DNA of 41,141 nucleotides from Oscillatoria sp. HE19RPO (GCF_024220515.1 NZ_JAMXOT010000080.1:1-41141), one strand, 5' to 3'. Counted from the stretch's first letter, positions 33,534 to 41,141 are shown. A program made the numbers and translations. The notes: a model not told the origin generated them from the letters alone.

Positions 33534-33713
33534 TTAGCAATAATTTTTAAAGAGGAGAAACAGACGGGGAGAATCTGCCAGTCCCTTGAAACTCCCGTCC
33601 CTGACTTGATATGAACCCTCGTCGGTTTCTTTTACCTCAATTTTACAAACCCTCTTGACAAACTCTCTAAATTTGATATAGGCTTTTTGAGAATCTTTAT
33701 CAAATAACAGCAT
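33534..33713 (-). CDS. Possible 59-residue protein, doubtful
   Basis: Begins ATG 33713 as MLLFDKDSQKAYIKFREFVK and continues RVCKIEVKETDEGSYQVRDG to SFKGLADSPRLFLLFKNYC. Composition is charged and protein-like, with no membrane span. It lies in the gap upstream of exbB on the opposite strand. No clear ribosome-binding site and no family known to me; part of a longer frame that reads antisense into exbB. Real coding use is uncertain. Confidence 0.3.
   Translation of the reverse strand: MLLFDKDSQKAYIKFREFVKRVCKIEVKETDEGSYQVRDGSFKGLADSPRLFLLFKNYC
33655..33682 (+). promoter_or_regulatory. Candidate promoter of exbB-exbD
   Basis: TTGACA (33655-33660) and TATAGG (33677-33682) are 16 bp apart, about 80 bp ahead of the exbB start. 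The -35 is exact, the -10 moderate. Confidence 0.4.
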
Positions 33714-33760
33714 CAGGACCCGCCAGGGTTTCTGTTGTGGGTTCGAGGAACGTAAACGAC

Positions 33761-34411
33761 ATGGGTAATTTAATGGCTGCGGGCGGGATAGTCTCGGTAC
33801 CGCTCCTGATTGCTTCAATTCTGGCATTAGCGCTGATTGCAGAGCGTCTATTCTTCTGGTTTCGGGTGAATCGCCGCCAGGGGAGAATGATCCGAGAAGT
33901 CTTGCAACTCTACCGCCAAGACCCCGATCTGGCGATGAAAAAGCTGCAACTGAATGCAGATTTACCAGTCGCCCGAATTTTTTTAGAGGCACTGGAGTTA
34001 GATGACCCCAATCCGGAAGAGTTTCGACTGGCCCTAGAAAGTGCGGCTCAGGCGGAATTTCCTCTGCTCAAGCGCTTCAATATGGTGTTTGAAACGATTA
34101 TTAATGTCGCCCCGTTATTGGGGTTATTAGGAACGATTTTAGGCTTGATGCAATCCTTTGGCTCCCTGAGACTCGGAGACGTGGGAGGTAGCGATACCAC
34201 CGGGGTAACCGGGGGGATTAGCGAGGCCCTCGTTTCGACAGTGATGGGATTAGTGGTGGCAATTTTTACCCTGCTGTTTGCCAATACGTTTCGCAGTTTT
34301 TATGTGCGACAGATTGCGTTAATTCAAGAAGTTGGGGGTCAGCTTGAGTTACTCTATCGTCATCGTTATGAAAGAGAACGAGGAGAACAAAAGTATGCGT
34401 CTACCCGATGA
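33761..34411 (+). CDS. exbB: MotA/TolQ/ExbB proton channel family protein
   Basis: Inner-membrane proton-channel subunit that, with ExbD, powers TonB- or Tol-type energy transfer. The 216-residue protein starts MGNLMAAGGIVSVPLLIASI, with three spans near 8-28, 115-140 and 160-182. The conserved loop NVAPLLGLLGTILGLMQSFG and GGISEALVSTVMGLVVAIFT carry the ExbB motif. GAGG 12 bp upstream supports ATG 33761; an upstream GTG at 33737 is less likely. It overlaps exbD by 17 bp. TolQ is the alternative name. TonB and the receptor are not in the window. Confidence 0.9.
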   Translation: MGNLMAAGGIVSVPLLIASILALALIAERLFFWFRVNRRQGRMIREVLQLYRQDPDLAMKKLQLNADLPVARIFLEALELDDPNPEEFRLALESAAQAEFPLLKRFNMVFETIINVAPLLGLLGTILGLMQSFGSLRLGDVGGSDTTGVTGGISEALVSTVMGLVVAIFTLLFANTFRSFYVRQIALIQEVGGQLELLYRHRYERERGEQKYASTR

Positions 34412-34799
34412 ACCGGAAGCTCAAGCTCAGATTAATATTGTCCCGATGATTGACGTCATTTTTAGTATTTTGGCGTTTTTTATCATTTCTTCGATGTTTT
34501 TATCGAAATCCGAAGGATTGCCGGTGAATTTGCCCCAGGCATCTACGGCGGCGGTGCAAACGGAGACGGTGAAATTGACGATTTCTATTGATGCTGAGGG
34601 AGTGTTGATGCTGGATGAACAGGCAGTTGCCTTGGAGGATTTAGAGCAAGCGGTGCGCGATCGCATGAAGGCTGAACCTGTTTCGGTGGTGGTGTTAAAA
34701 GCGGATAAAACCGTGGAACATGGACAGGTGGTGGCAGTCATGGATCGGGTGCGTCGCATTGAAGGGGCAAAATTGGCGATCGCTGCTGAAAAGCCCTAA
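34395..34799 (+). CDS. exbD: ExbD/TolR family protein
   Basis: Partner of ExbB in the proton-driven energiser complex. The 134-residue protein has an N-terminal cytoplasmic stretch, one span near 20-40 (NIVPMIDVIFSILAFFIISS) with the critical Asp in the helix (MIDV), and a periplasmic domain (LTISIDAEGVLMLDEQAVAL; VVVLKADKTVEHGQVVAVMD). The ATG at 34395 is chosen for the AGGAG about 10 bp upstream; an earlier in-frame ATG at 34368 is possible. It overlaps the end of exbB, indicating translational coupling. A hairpin at 34819-34875 follows. Confidence 0.93.
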   Translation: MRLPDEPEAQAQINIVPMIDVIFSILAFFIISSMFLSKSEGLPVNLPQASTAAVQTETVKLTISIDAEGVLMLDEQAVALEDLEQAVRDRMKAEPVSVVVLKADKTVEHGQVVAVMDRVRRIEGAKLAIAAEKP

Positions 34800-34818
34800 T
34801 TCAACGTGCTTTTTTCGG

Positions 34819-34875
34819 GGCTGATTTCTGATTTTTAACGACAGGGTACAGTGGGGTTATCCCTAGAAATCAGCC
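34819..34875. other. Hairpin downstream of exbD
   Basis: GGCTGATTTCT (34819-34829) and AGAAATCAGCC (34865-34875) are perfect 11-bp arms around a 35-base loop. No T run follows; it may be mRNA 3'-end protection. Confidence 0.4.
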
Positions 34876-35000
34876 GCGACTATTTCTTAAACTTATTTTA
34901 TTGACTATAATTTACAATTATTCGGGGATAACTTAAAAGGGAAGAAGGGTGATGTCGCGAGTCTAAATTATGACGCCAATAGAATTGACATCAGTGGGAC

Positions 35001-35098
35001 AGGACTTACGCAATCGTTAACATTAAACCCTAAATGTAGAGGCGATTCGCGAATCGCCTCTACATTTAGGGGCAATTTTCAAAATCTGCGTAAGTCCT
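35001..35098. mobile_element. R1 MITE-like element, best copy (98 bp)
   Basis: Perfect 12-bp terminal repeats AGGACTTACGCA and TGCGTAAGTCCT. The 32-bp palindrome ATGTAGAGGCG-ATTCGCGAAT-CGCCTCTACAT sits centrally. AC flanks both ends, a possible 2-bp duplication. Confidence 0.85.
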
Positions 35099-35140
35099 AC
35101 GGGAGCATCTTGCGCCGGACTACAGATCCGGCCCACAGGA

Positions 35141-35174
35141 AACCCTGAGGCACTTGAGCAAGTGCCTCAGGGTT
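35141..35174. terminator. Bidirectional intrinsic terminator
   Basis: AACCCTGAGGCACTTG pairs perfectly with CAAGTGCCTCAGGGTT; AA and TT follow at either end. It lies between the convergent exbD and RRM genes. Confidence 0.8.
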
Positions 35175-35224
35175 TTCAGATAGAATTCAAAGGGTTGAAT
35201 TACTGTGTGATGCGATCGCCGGTA

Positions 35225-35539
35225 TTAGTAACGGTTAGAGGAAAAGTTACTGTTGCGACGACCACCGCCGCCACCGCCACCGAAGGAACTCCGGTTTTCC
35301 CGGGGTTTGGCTTTGTTGACCTTCATATCGCGACCCATCCATTCTGCACCATCGAGTGCTTCAATTGCCGCAGTTTCTTCAGTCTCACTCTTCATTTCCA
35401 CAAAGGCAAAGCCGCGAGGACGGCCTGTTTCGCGGTCTGTCGGAAGATGAACTCGCTGGACCGAACCATATTCAGCAAAAACAGCACTTAAATCTTCTTG
35501 GGTTACTTCGTAAGAAAGGTTGCCTACATAAATAGACAT
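35225..35539 (-). CDS. RNA-binding protein, RRM type (Rbp family)
   Basis: A 104-residue glycine-tailed RNA-binding protein, often cold-induced in cyanobacteria. RNP2 IYVGNL is at residues 3-8 and RNP1 RGFAFVEM at about 42-49. The RRM ends near VNKAKP, and a tail of Gly-rich GGGGGGGRR then follows. Length matches cyanobacterial RbpA/RbpB-type proteins with a glycine-rich tail. The gene has a long upstream region (35540-36116) that could carry a cold-responsive leader. Possible targets include mRNAs sent to the thylakoid, known for some Rbps; not shown here. Confidence 0.95.
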   Translation of the reverse strand: MSIYVGNLSYEVTQEDLSAVFAEYGSVQRVHLPTDRETGRPRGFAFVEMKSETEETAAIEALDGAEWMGRDMKVNKAKPRENRSSFGGGGGGGRRNSNFSSNRY

Positions 35540-36075
35540 GGGATGTCTCCAAAATTCACGAGTTGTAGAGTTTGAGATTTCGGAGAGAAGCTGCCAATAC
35601 GAAAAGGGAAATACCTACTCAATACCAGAAACAAACGCTACTACCGAATTCACTCTCGACAGACATATTAGCACGCTTTGGTCAAAATGGGAACCCCTAC
35701 AACGGCTTTTTACAAAAATTAACATTTCCCAGGAAGAGGTGAATGGCAATCAGGGGAGTTTTGGACTGGAATCCTTAGCAAGAAAGAGTTTCAGCTCAAT
35801 CAATTGTCGGTTTATCCTCAACTTTAAGACCAGAGTGCATTCTAACAAAACAGTGTTCTTCACTGTTAGCCTAGGCTTGATTCAAAAGTTGTAACTGAGG
35901 ATACAAAATGCCTTGGAGGTAATTCTAGGGGAGGCGATCGCCCCGGGTTCAAAGGCGTCACCTCTTCCCCAGAGGCAGATCTCAAAGGGTAGCTTGTGAG
36001 ACCCGTGAAACAGGACGATTCTATTTTAGAGCAGAACCCTTTTCATCCCCAGGAAATTCCCCTGTAGAAAAAAAT
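35540..36075. other. Upstream region of the RRM gene, no gene seen
   Basis: About 530 bp. A 118-codon plus-strand frame (35538-35894) has no family likeness and overlaps the RRM leader, so it is not called. Cyanobacterial rbp genes often have long leaders; no defined cold box was recognised. Confidence 0.35.
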
Positions 36076-36099
36076 AGAGACGCAATCAATCGCGTCTCT
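36076..36099 (-). terminator. Intrinsic terminator of the 31-residue protein gene
   Basis: AGAGACGC and GCGTCTCT are arms of a hairpin. On the minus strand the stem is followed by ATTTTTTTCT. It lies 17 bp after the stop of that gene. Confidence 0.8.
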
Positions 36100-36116
36100 A
36101 GGGCATTTACCGGACC

Positions 36117-36212
36117 TCAACCCCCAGCCGCAAAAGCGACCATCACCAAAGCAGAAAGCGCTAAACCGGGGGAAAGTAACAGCACAAGCATTAATAAATC
36201 ATGAACAGTCAT
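36117..36212 (-). CDS. 31-residue single-span membrane protein
   Basis: Starts ATG 36212 with AGGAG at good spacing (CAGGAGAAATCTG ahead) and ends TGA at 36119-36117. It reads MTVHDLLMLVLLLSPGLALS then ALVMVAFAAGG. Almost all of it is one membrane helix. An intrinsic terminator follows at once, so this is a complete small unit. I could not match it to named small subunits of PSI, PSII, cytochrome b6f or NDH-1 (PsbX, PsbY, PsaI, PsaJ, PetM, PetN), so I leave it unnamed. Confidence 0.65.
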   Translation of the reverse strand: MTVHDLLMLVLLLSPGLALSALVMVAFAAGG

Positions 36213-36244
36213 CAGATTTCTCCTGGAATTTGATAGGGACCGTT

Positions 36245-36368
36245 AATCCTAAATCCAGTTCTCAAAGACCTACTTTCCTGATTTAGCGCGCGCAGGCGGG
36301 CTTTGTCCGTATAGCCCCACCCTTGAGGGTGCGGGTTTTTGCAGACCTCCGAGTCCCGGATTTGGTAT
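36245..36368. mobile_element. R4 MITE-like element, copy in inverted orientation (about 124 bp)
   Basis: The left end 'atcctaaatccagttctcaa' and right end GGATTTGGTAT enclose the inverted core 'gtccgtatagccccaccctt' 'gagggtgcggg'. It lies upstream of the 31-residue protein gene. Confidence 0.65.
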
Positions 36369-36532
36369 AAGCGGCAGTTTTCGCTGATCTTAGCACGGGT
36401 TGCCTCGATGCACCGAACCCTTTGTCCGAGGCAACCCCCGGGGATTGCCCCTCCAAACTTCTCCCGCTGAATTTTGTGCGGCAGTGGTTTTACTGTAACA
36501 TTTTGTCAAATTGAGAGAAAAAACAGCGAACC

Positions 36533-36997
36533 ATGAACCTCGAACTCTTGTTTAATGCCGGTAACCTCTTTGTCTTGCCCTTCTGGTTATTAATGATTGT
36601 CTTACCCAATTGGAAAGTCAGCCGCAAAGTGATGGAATCCTATCTGCCCTTTGTCCCCCTCGCCCTCTTGTATATTTATCTATTTTTCGGACAAGTGGAT
36701 GCAGAAACCGCCCAAGCCATGTCTAATCCCACTCTGGCGGATATTGCCCGGTTTTTTGGCAATGAAGGGGCCGCAGCTACGGGCTGGACTCATTATTTAG
36801 TCATGGACTTGTTTGTAGGTCGTTGGATCTATTGGCAAGGACAGCAAACCGGGGTTTGGACGGCGCACTCCCTGCTGTTATGCTTGTTTGCAGGTCCGAT
36901 GGGATTGTTATCTCATCTGGTTACTGCCGGGGTCACAGAAAAGTTTTTCCCCAAATCCTCGGACTCTGTAACGACTCCCGTTTCTGCGGAAGGATGA
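36533..36997 (+). CDS. ABA4-like (DUF4281) membrane protein
   Basis: A 154-residue integral membrane protein. Four spans: MNLELLFNAGNLFVLPFWLLMIVLP-type segment at about 3-25 (shown as two pieces NAGNLFVLPFWLL and MIVLP), 38-52, 88-98 and 112-135. Conserved family-like residues are NWKVSRKVMES, the Asp-Gly-rich loop GNEGAAATGWTHYLVMDLF and VGRWIYWQGQQ. The plant relative ABA4 is needed for neoxanthin formation, so a carotenoid-linked role is plausible but unproven in cyanobacteria. ATG at 36533, short leader. Single gene. Confidence 0.85.
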   Translation: MNLELLFNAGNLFVLPFWLLMIVLPNWKVSRKVMESYLPFVPLALLYIYLFFGQVDAETAQAMSNPTLADIARFFGNEGAAATGWTHYLVMDLFVGRWIYWQGQQTGVWTAHSLLLCLFAGPMGLLSHLVTAGVTEKFFPKSSDSVTTPVSAEG

Positions 36998-37080
36998 AGC
37001 GAGGGGACAAGTCCCGAATACTTTTCTCACATTTATTCAGGAAATAGATGATTAAATCTAGGACCAACGAAAATAGGGAC

Positions 37081-37315
37081 AGGATTTACCCAGAGGTTGA
37101 AAACTAGCCCTGTCAAGGTGCATTGATTTGTCGGAGTAAATGCTTGCGCCCTCCGGAGGGCGCAAGCATTTACTCCGACAAGAAACAATGATTTTTCGTC
37201 ATTAAATTTACCACCTTGACAGGGCTAGATGTTGAAAAACCCCCTTAAAATGTAGAGGCGATTCGCGAATCGCCTCTACATTTTAGGAATTAACTTTAAA
37301 AATTGCGTAAGTTCT
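37081..37315. mobile_element. R1 element interrupted by R2
   Basis: AGGATTTACCCA at 37081 matches the R1 left end and TTGCGTAAGTTCT ends at 37315. R2 (37105-37227) lies inside, flanked by GAGGTTGAAAAC (37093-37104) and GATGTTGAAAAAC (37228-37240). Removing R2 and one flank copy leaves 99 bp, close to the standard 98. Confidence 0.8.
37105..37227. mobile_element. R2 MITE-like element, copy 2 (123 bp), nested
   Basis: Exact ends TAGCCCTGTCAAGGTG and CACCTTGACAGGGCTA. The middle is a perfect 54-bp palindrome, 37128-37181 (arm begins TTGTCGGAGTAAATGCTTGC). It is followed by a 'gatttttcgtcattaaattt' spacer also present in the other R2 copies. Confidence 0.85.
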
Positions 37316-37430
37316 GTAGGGGGAGATAACCCGATCTTTGGGGGCAGGATATTAAGACTGCCTCTAAGACATCGTTGTTTCTATTTCAGTCTTGAAATCA
37401 AAATCATTTAACCAAAATAAACGCAAGAAC

Positions 37431-39452
37431 ATGATGCTCAAAAGTGAATTGGGTCGAGAACTGTGTGGCGAGTTAGCAACGGCTGAATCTCGCGAATGGC
37501 TGGTTACCAATGGGACAGGCAGCTATGCATCGGGTACGGTTGCCGGACTGCTAACACGCCGCTATCACGGATTACTGATGGCGGCACTTCATCCGCCTTT
37601 GGGTCATACCCTGCTGTTTTCTAAACTGGATGAAGTGGCGAGTTATGGGAGTGAAGATTATCCTTTATTTACGAATCGATGGGCGGATGGGACGGTAGAA
37701 CCGCGAGGATATCAGGTTATAGAACGGTTTCATTTAGAGGGTTCTATTCCGGTGTGGAGTTATGGGTTTGGGGATGCGTTGTTAGAAAAGCGGATTTGGA
37801 TGCAGCAGGGGGAAAATACTACTTATATTTCTTATACCCTACGCCGGTCCAGTTTGCCGATTACTTTGACGATGAAAGGGTTTGCGACTTATCGCGATCG
37901 CCATCATACCACCCAAGAAAATAGCTGGTTGATGCAGGTGGAGTCGGTGAAGTCGGGTCTGTGTATTACGGCCTTTCCCGGGGCGGTTCCCTTCTATTTG
38001 TATGCCGTTGGAGGCGCAGTCAGTCCAGCGCATCAGTGGCATTATGGGTTTGATTTGGCGGTGGAAAAGAGTCGCGGAGGGGACTGCCTGGAAGATTTAC
38101 TGCAAGTGGCAACCATTCAAGGTGAGTTACAACCGGGACAATCTTTGGCGATCGCCGTGAGTACGGATTGCAATGCCCGTTTAGGAGTAGAAAGCGCCTT
38201 ACAGTCTCGCAGGGAGTTGGATCAACAGTTAATCAAACGCGCCCTCAAAGGGAAAGGACTCAAAGGCAAAAAAGGAAAAGTGTATCAGTTGTCCCGAAAA
38301 TCCCCGGAGTGGGTGCGTGAGCTTGTGTTGGCTGCCGATCGCTTTATTGTCGATCGCCCTTACCCAGACAATCCCGATGGCAAAACCATTATTGCCGGAT
38401 ATCCTTGGTTTGGGGATTGGGGACGGGACATGGCGATCGCCTTGCCCGGTTTAACCCTTTGTACCGGGCGTCCAGAGATTGGCAAATTGATTCTGCAAAC
38501 CTTTGCCCAGTATGTGGATCAGGGAATGTTGCCCAATCGGTTTCCCGATCATGGAGAAACCCCGGATTACAATACCGTGGATGCGACTCTGTGGTATTTT
38601 CAAGCCATCCGGGCCTACTATCATGCTACAAAAGATAAAAAGCTGCTGAAAGAATTATGGCCGGTATTGAAAGAGATTATCCACTGGCATCAACAAGGCA
38701 CAAGATATCAGATTCAGATGGATCCGGCAGATGGATTGCTCTATGCCGGGGAAGCAGGAGTGCAACTGACTTGGATGGATGCGAAAGTGGGCGAGTGGGT
38801 GGTGACTCCGCGTCAGGGTAAGGCCGTAGAGGTGAATGCGTTGTGGTATAATGCATTGCGGACAATGGCGGAGTTTGCCCGGAAGTTAGGAAAGCCCGAG
38901 GGAGACTATCGGAAGTTAGGCGATCGCGCCCTAGCGGGATTCGATCGCTTCTGGGATGAAGGGTTGGGATATTGTTACGATGTGATTGATACAGCCAATG
39001 GCAATGATGCATCCTTGCGCCCGAATCAGATTTTTGCGGTATCTTTACCCGATAGTCCGTTACCGGGGAACCGTCAAAGAGCGGTGGTTGAGGCTTGTGG
39101 GCGATCGCTGCTCACGTCTTACGGATTACGGAGTCTGGCAGCGACGGACTCCAATTATATCGGACATTACGGGGGAACCCTCCTGGAAAGGGATGGCGCT
39201 TACCATCAAGGAACTGTCTGGGGATGGCTAATTGGACCTTATATTTCAGCCTATCTGCGTGTCACAAAGGACCCGAAAACTGCGGCTACATTTCTTACTC
39301 CCCTTGCCAATCATTTGTTAGAAGCTTGTATCGGTAATCTCAGTGAGATTTTTGACGGAGATGCGCCGATGACCCCGAATGGGGCTTTCGCTCAAGCGTG
39401 GACGGTGGCAGAAGTGCTGCGGGTTGTGGCTGAATTAAAGATAGAAGAGTAA
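37431..39452 (+). CDS. Amylo-alpha-1,6-glucosidase, glycogen debranching type
   Basis: Cleaves alpha-1,6 branches in glycogen or malto-oligosaccharides, in the cytosol. The 673-residue protein has an N-terminal GDE_N domain (about 1-270, with WLVTNGTGSYASGTVAGLLTRRYHGLLMAA) and C-terminal GH-type (alpha/alpha)6 GDE_C domain (about 320-673) with AGYPWFGDWGRDMAIALPGL, NTVDATLWYFQAIRAYYHAT, QLTWMDAKVGEW, GKAVEVNALWYNALRTMAEF and GTVWGWLIGPYISAYL. The catalytic acidic residues in the GDWGRD and TWMDA blocks are present. ATG at 37431 or 37434; a TTG at 37392 would add a basic leader. Free-standing gene. Confidence 0.93.
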   Translation: MMLKSELGRELCGELATAESREWLVTNGTGSYASGTVAGLLTRRYHGLLMAALHPPLGHTLLFSKLDEVASYGSEDYPLFTNRWADGTVEPRGYQVIERFHLEGSIPVWSYGFGDALLEKRIWMQQGENTTYISYTLRRSSLPITLTMKGFATYRDRHHTTQENSWLMQVESVKSGLCITAFPGAVPFYLYAVGGAVSPAHQWHYGFDLAVEKSRGGDCLEDLLQVATIQGELQPGQSLAIAVSTDCNARLGVESALQSRRELDQQLIKRALKGKGLKGKKGKVYQLSRKSPEWVRELVLAADRFIVDRPYPDNPDGKTIIAGYPWFGDWGRDMAIALPGLTLCTGRPEIGKLILQTFAQYVDQGMLPNRFPDHGETPDYNTVDATLWYFQAIRAYYHATKDKKLLKELWPVLKEIIHWHQQGTRYQIQMDPADGLLYAGEAGVQLTWMDAKVGEWVVTPRQGKAVEVNALWYNALRTMAEFARKLGKPEGDYRKLGDRALAGFDRFWDEGLGYCYDVIDTANGNDASLRPNQIFAVSLPDSPLPGNRQRAVVEACGRSLLTSYGLRSLAATDSNYIGHYGGTLLERDGAYHQGTVWGWLIGPYISAYLRVTKDPKTAATFLTPLANHLLEACIGNLSEIFDGDAPMTPNGAFAQAWTVAEVLRVVAELKIEE

Positions 39453-39483
39453 GCTAGGGGGCGATCGCCATCTCGGTCAACTC

Positions 39484-39633
39484 TGACCCGGTGAAGGGTA
39501 GCCCTGTCAAGGTGTATTTGTCGGAGTAAATGCTTGCGCCCTCCGGAGGGCGCAAGCATTTACTCCGACATGACATAACGATTTTTTGTCATTAAATTTA
39601 TCACCAATTCAGGGCTACCTCTTCACCGGGTCA
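39484..39633. terminator. Terminator-like hairpin arms split by an R2 element
   Basis: TGACCCGGTGAAG (39484-39496) and CTTCACCGGGTCA (39621-39633) are perfect 13-bp arms. They are followed by GAATTTATATTTT. The R2 element sits between them, 47 bp after the debranching-enzyme stop. Confidence 0.65.
39499..39617. mobile_element. R2 MITE-like element, copy 3 (119 bp)
   Basis: Left end TAGCCCTGTCAAGGTG; right end (minus strand) TAGCCCTGAATTGGTG, diverged after eight bases. Perfect 52-bp palindrome at 39519-39570. Flanks are inverted, not direct repeats, so no target duplication is visible here. Confidence 0.8.
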
Positions 39634-39808
39634 GAATTTATATTTTGTTAAACCCTGAACCCCCTTGAAATGAGGAGATTTCCTGAGATTTCTGTGCCGT
39701 TCAAGCCTGTTCCTGATTTCAAATATCAGCCGAAAGTAGGCCCACGAAAAAGGCGATCGCGTTTATGATATGGAAAAGTTTGCCAATTTTGCCAAAAGGG
39801 TTAGCATC

Positions 39809-40741
39809 ATGTCAGTTCAAAAAATAGCCGTTGCCGTCATTCATGGCATGGGTTCGGGAGATCTGGATGTGGATGAAGGGAGGTTAGAACAACCAAAATA
39901 TTTTAGCAGATTATCCCGTAAAATCATTGAAAGATTTGCCCAGGAGTTGAAAATTTCCCCAGAAGAAGCGGAATCCCGATTAGTGTTTGAATATATTTAT
40001 TGGGCACCGTTGCTGCAACCGGAACAACGGGAGTTATGGGACAAAGTGCAGGGAGAGAATTTGCGGTTTGAATGGTTGCGGTTTTTTTTCATCAATGTTA
40101 TAGGAGATACGATCGCCTATCAAGTCACCTCGGAACGCGATCGCCGTCTGTATGATCGGATTCACGGCAGGGTTGCGGACAGTTTGCGAACTTTAGCGGA
40201 AAAAGCGGGTCCCACCGCCCCCCTCTGCACCGTTGCTCATAGTTTGGGGTCGGTGATTGCCAGCAATTACTTTTACGATCTTCAGGAATTTCGGCGGACC
40301 CAGGGGAGTAGAGTGCTGATGCCTGAATCCGTGAGGAATCAGATGGAAAATACCCCGTTAGAACGGGGGGAAACCTTGAGTTTATTTTATAGTCTCGGAA
40401 GTCCGATCGCCCTGTGGAGTTTGCATCAAAAGTTTGACCGTCCCATCCAGGTTCCAGCGAAGCAGTTATCGACTTATCATCCGGATTTAGTCGGTGAATG
40501 GGTTAATTTTTATGACCCCAATGATATTATTTCCTATCCGCTCAAACCCCTGAGTCCTGAATATGAACAGGTGGTGACGGCAGATTGGCCGGTGAATGTG
40601 GGGAATGTATTAACCAGTTGGAATCCGCTGTCTCATGTCGGCTATTGGAGCAATGACTTTATTACAGGTGCGATCGCTGAAGCGTTAGCGAGTACCTGGA
40701 AAGTTGTGAATCCGGACTACTTCCCGGCGATCGCGCAGTAG
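39809..40741 (+). CDS. Alpha/beta hydrolase family protein
   Basis: A 310-residue soluble hydrolase. The N-terminal oxyanion-hole motif IAVAVIHGMGSGDLD comes first. The nucleophile elbow is AHSLGSVIASNYFYD (about 147-161; Ser in S-L-G). A likely acid sits in NFYDPNDIISYPL and His in PLSHVGYWSNDF near the C-terminus. AGGG 8 bp upstream supports the ATG at 39809; an ATG at 39770 gives 13 extra residues without a better signal. The central insert (about 30-100) is hydrophilic with a Trp-rich stretch. Substrate unknown; lipase or esterase would fit. Confidence 0.8.
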   Translation: MSVQKIAVAVIHGMGSGDLDVDEGRLEQPKYFSRLSRKIIERFAQELKISPEEAESRLVFEYIYWAPLLQPEQRELWDKVQGENLRFEWLRFFFINVIGDTIAYQVTSERDRRLYDRIHGRVADSLRTLAEKAGPTAPLCTVAHSLGSVIASNYFYDLQEFRRTQGSRVLMPESVRNQMENTPLERGETLSLFYSLGSPIALWSLHQKFDRPIQVPAKQLSTYHPDLVGEWVNFYDPNDIISYPLKPLSPEYEQVVTADWPVNVGNVLTSWNPLSHVGYWSNDFITGAIAEALASTWKVVNPDYFPAIAQ

Positions 40742-40867
40742 TCTGAAACTGGCTATCTCGGCCCGTCTAAATCATTCTGAACCTAAAATTCAGGAGTGGG
40801 TGCATCTTGCTCCCTTCTACGATTATATCATGTTTGCTCGATCGCTCAGAGTGACCTAACCCCCCAA

Positions 40868-40892
40868 CCCCCTTCCCTGAGAGGGAAGGGGG
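40868..40892. other. G/C-rich hairpin
   Basis: CCCCCTTCCCT-gag-AGGGAAGGGGG is a perfect 11-bp stem. It is common in cyanobacterial intergenic DNA as a dispersed element. Confidence 0.5.
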
Positions 40893-40926
40893 AGAAGAGG
40901 GAGAGGGAGAAATGGTTTTTTAGGTT

Positions 40927-41050
40927 ATACGGAATCCGGTTGTCAAAGGTCTGTAAAAACCCGCACCCGTCAACGGTGGGGCTATACGGACGAAGCGGTG
41001 CCTGCGCGGGCTAAAAGGGAAAACCGACTTTTACCAACCGGATTTGGTAT
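40927..41050. mobile_element. R4 MITE-like element, copy (124 bp)
   Basis: Ends ATACGGAATCCGGTTG and CAACCGGATTTGGTAT surround the R4 core ('cccgcacccgtcaacggtgg', 'gacgaagcggtgcctgcgcg'). The hydrolase gene lies 185 bp upstream. Confidence 0.75.
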
Positions 41051-41078
41051 TACTCCACAACTCCCTATAAGGCGATCG

Positions 41079-41141
41079 CAAAATATAAATCCTCCAAACG
41101 TTCAAAGGTATGTGTAGGGGCGCAATGCTTGCGCCCAAAAG
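41079..41141. mobile_element. R3 MITE-like element, truncated by window edge
   Basis: GCAAAATATAAATCCTCCAA then GGTATGTGTAGGGGCGCAAT is the reverse-orientation start of R3 (compare 2103 and 30293, minus strand). The rest lies outside the window. Confidence 0.65.

Noticed and set aside
35538-35894. 118-codon plus-strand frame upstream of the RRM gene
   Set aside because: Composition is not protein-like and it lies antisense to the probable RRM leader.

Overview
The window reads as a filamentous, Oscillatoria/Laspinema-like cyanobacterial chromosome; the genus is inferred. The octamer GCGATCGC (HIP1) is scattered throughout. Gene content is typically cyanobacterial: CP12, a CruA-type lycopene cyclase, atpB-atpC as a separate pair, minC-minD-minE, an ABA4-like protein, a glutamine-synthetase inactivating factor behind a glutamine riboswitch, a PEP-CTERM protein and a SigG-type ECF sigma factor. 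No tRNA, rRNA, CRISPR array, phage or complete insertion sequence was seen.

Layout. 1-1.4 kb: ECF sigma factor and downstream anti-sigma factor, the latter cut by the window edge and internally duplicated. 2.1-5.4 kb: moaE, pyrB, a GerMN-type lipoprotein sharing its start-codon bases with pyrB, 3-methyladenine glycosylase and a 40-residue membrane protein. 5.5-6.3 kb: a gifB-like control unit in order: promoter, NtcA-type box, glutamine riboswitch, DUF4278-IF fusion, terminator. 6.4-8.2 kb: TRAP transporter membrane subunits without a binding protein. 8.6-14.3 kb: small conserved protein, lycopene cyclase, coiled-coil protein, metallophosphoesterase. 14.4-17.1 kb: two-gene cell-surface operon (Pro/Thr-rich exported protein plus beta-barrel). 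17.7-22.9 kb: FIST sensor, CP12, DUF3177, a small conserved protein, atpC, atpB. 23.4-28.1 kb: PEP-CTERM protein, a 1.3-kb stretch without genes, minE-minD-minC. 28.2-33.7 kb: TPR/GT61 glycosyltransferase, DUF1537 kinase, two tandem paralogous membrane proteins. 33.7-36.2 kb: exbB-exbD, an RRM protein and a 31-residue membrane protein. 36.5-40.7 kb: ABA4-like protein, glycogen-debranching-type enzyme, alpha/beta hydrolase.

The most unusual part is the intergenic DNA. At least five families of short inverted-terminal-repeat elements (called R1-R5 here) sit between genes. R1 is 98 bp in three copies. A fourth R1 copy is split by an R2 element with an imperfect 12-13 bp target duplication; removing R2 and one duplicate restores a 99-bp R1. 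Two other R2 copies sit between the arms of hairpins that look like transcription terminators. Two R3 copies abut stop codons. R1, R2 and R3 carry interchangeable-looking perfect palindromic cores. No transposase gene is present, so these are non-autonomous, MITE-like elements.

Several genes relate to sensing carbon and nitrogen state or redox (gifB, CP12, SigG), to energy (ATP synthase), to carotenoids (CruA, ABA4-like) and to division-site placement (Min). They are not one operon; most are independent units with their own terminators.
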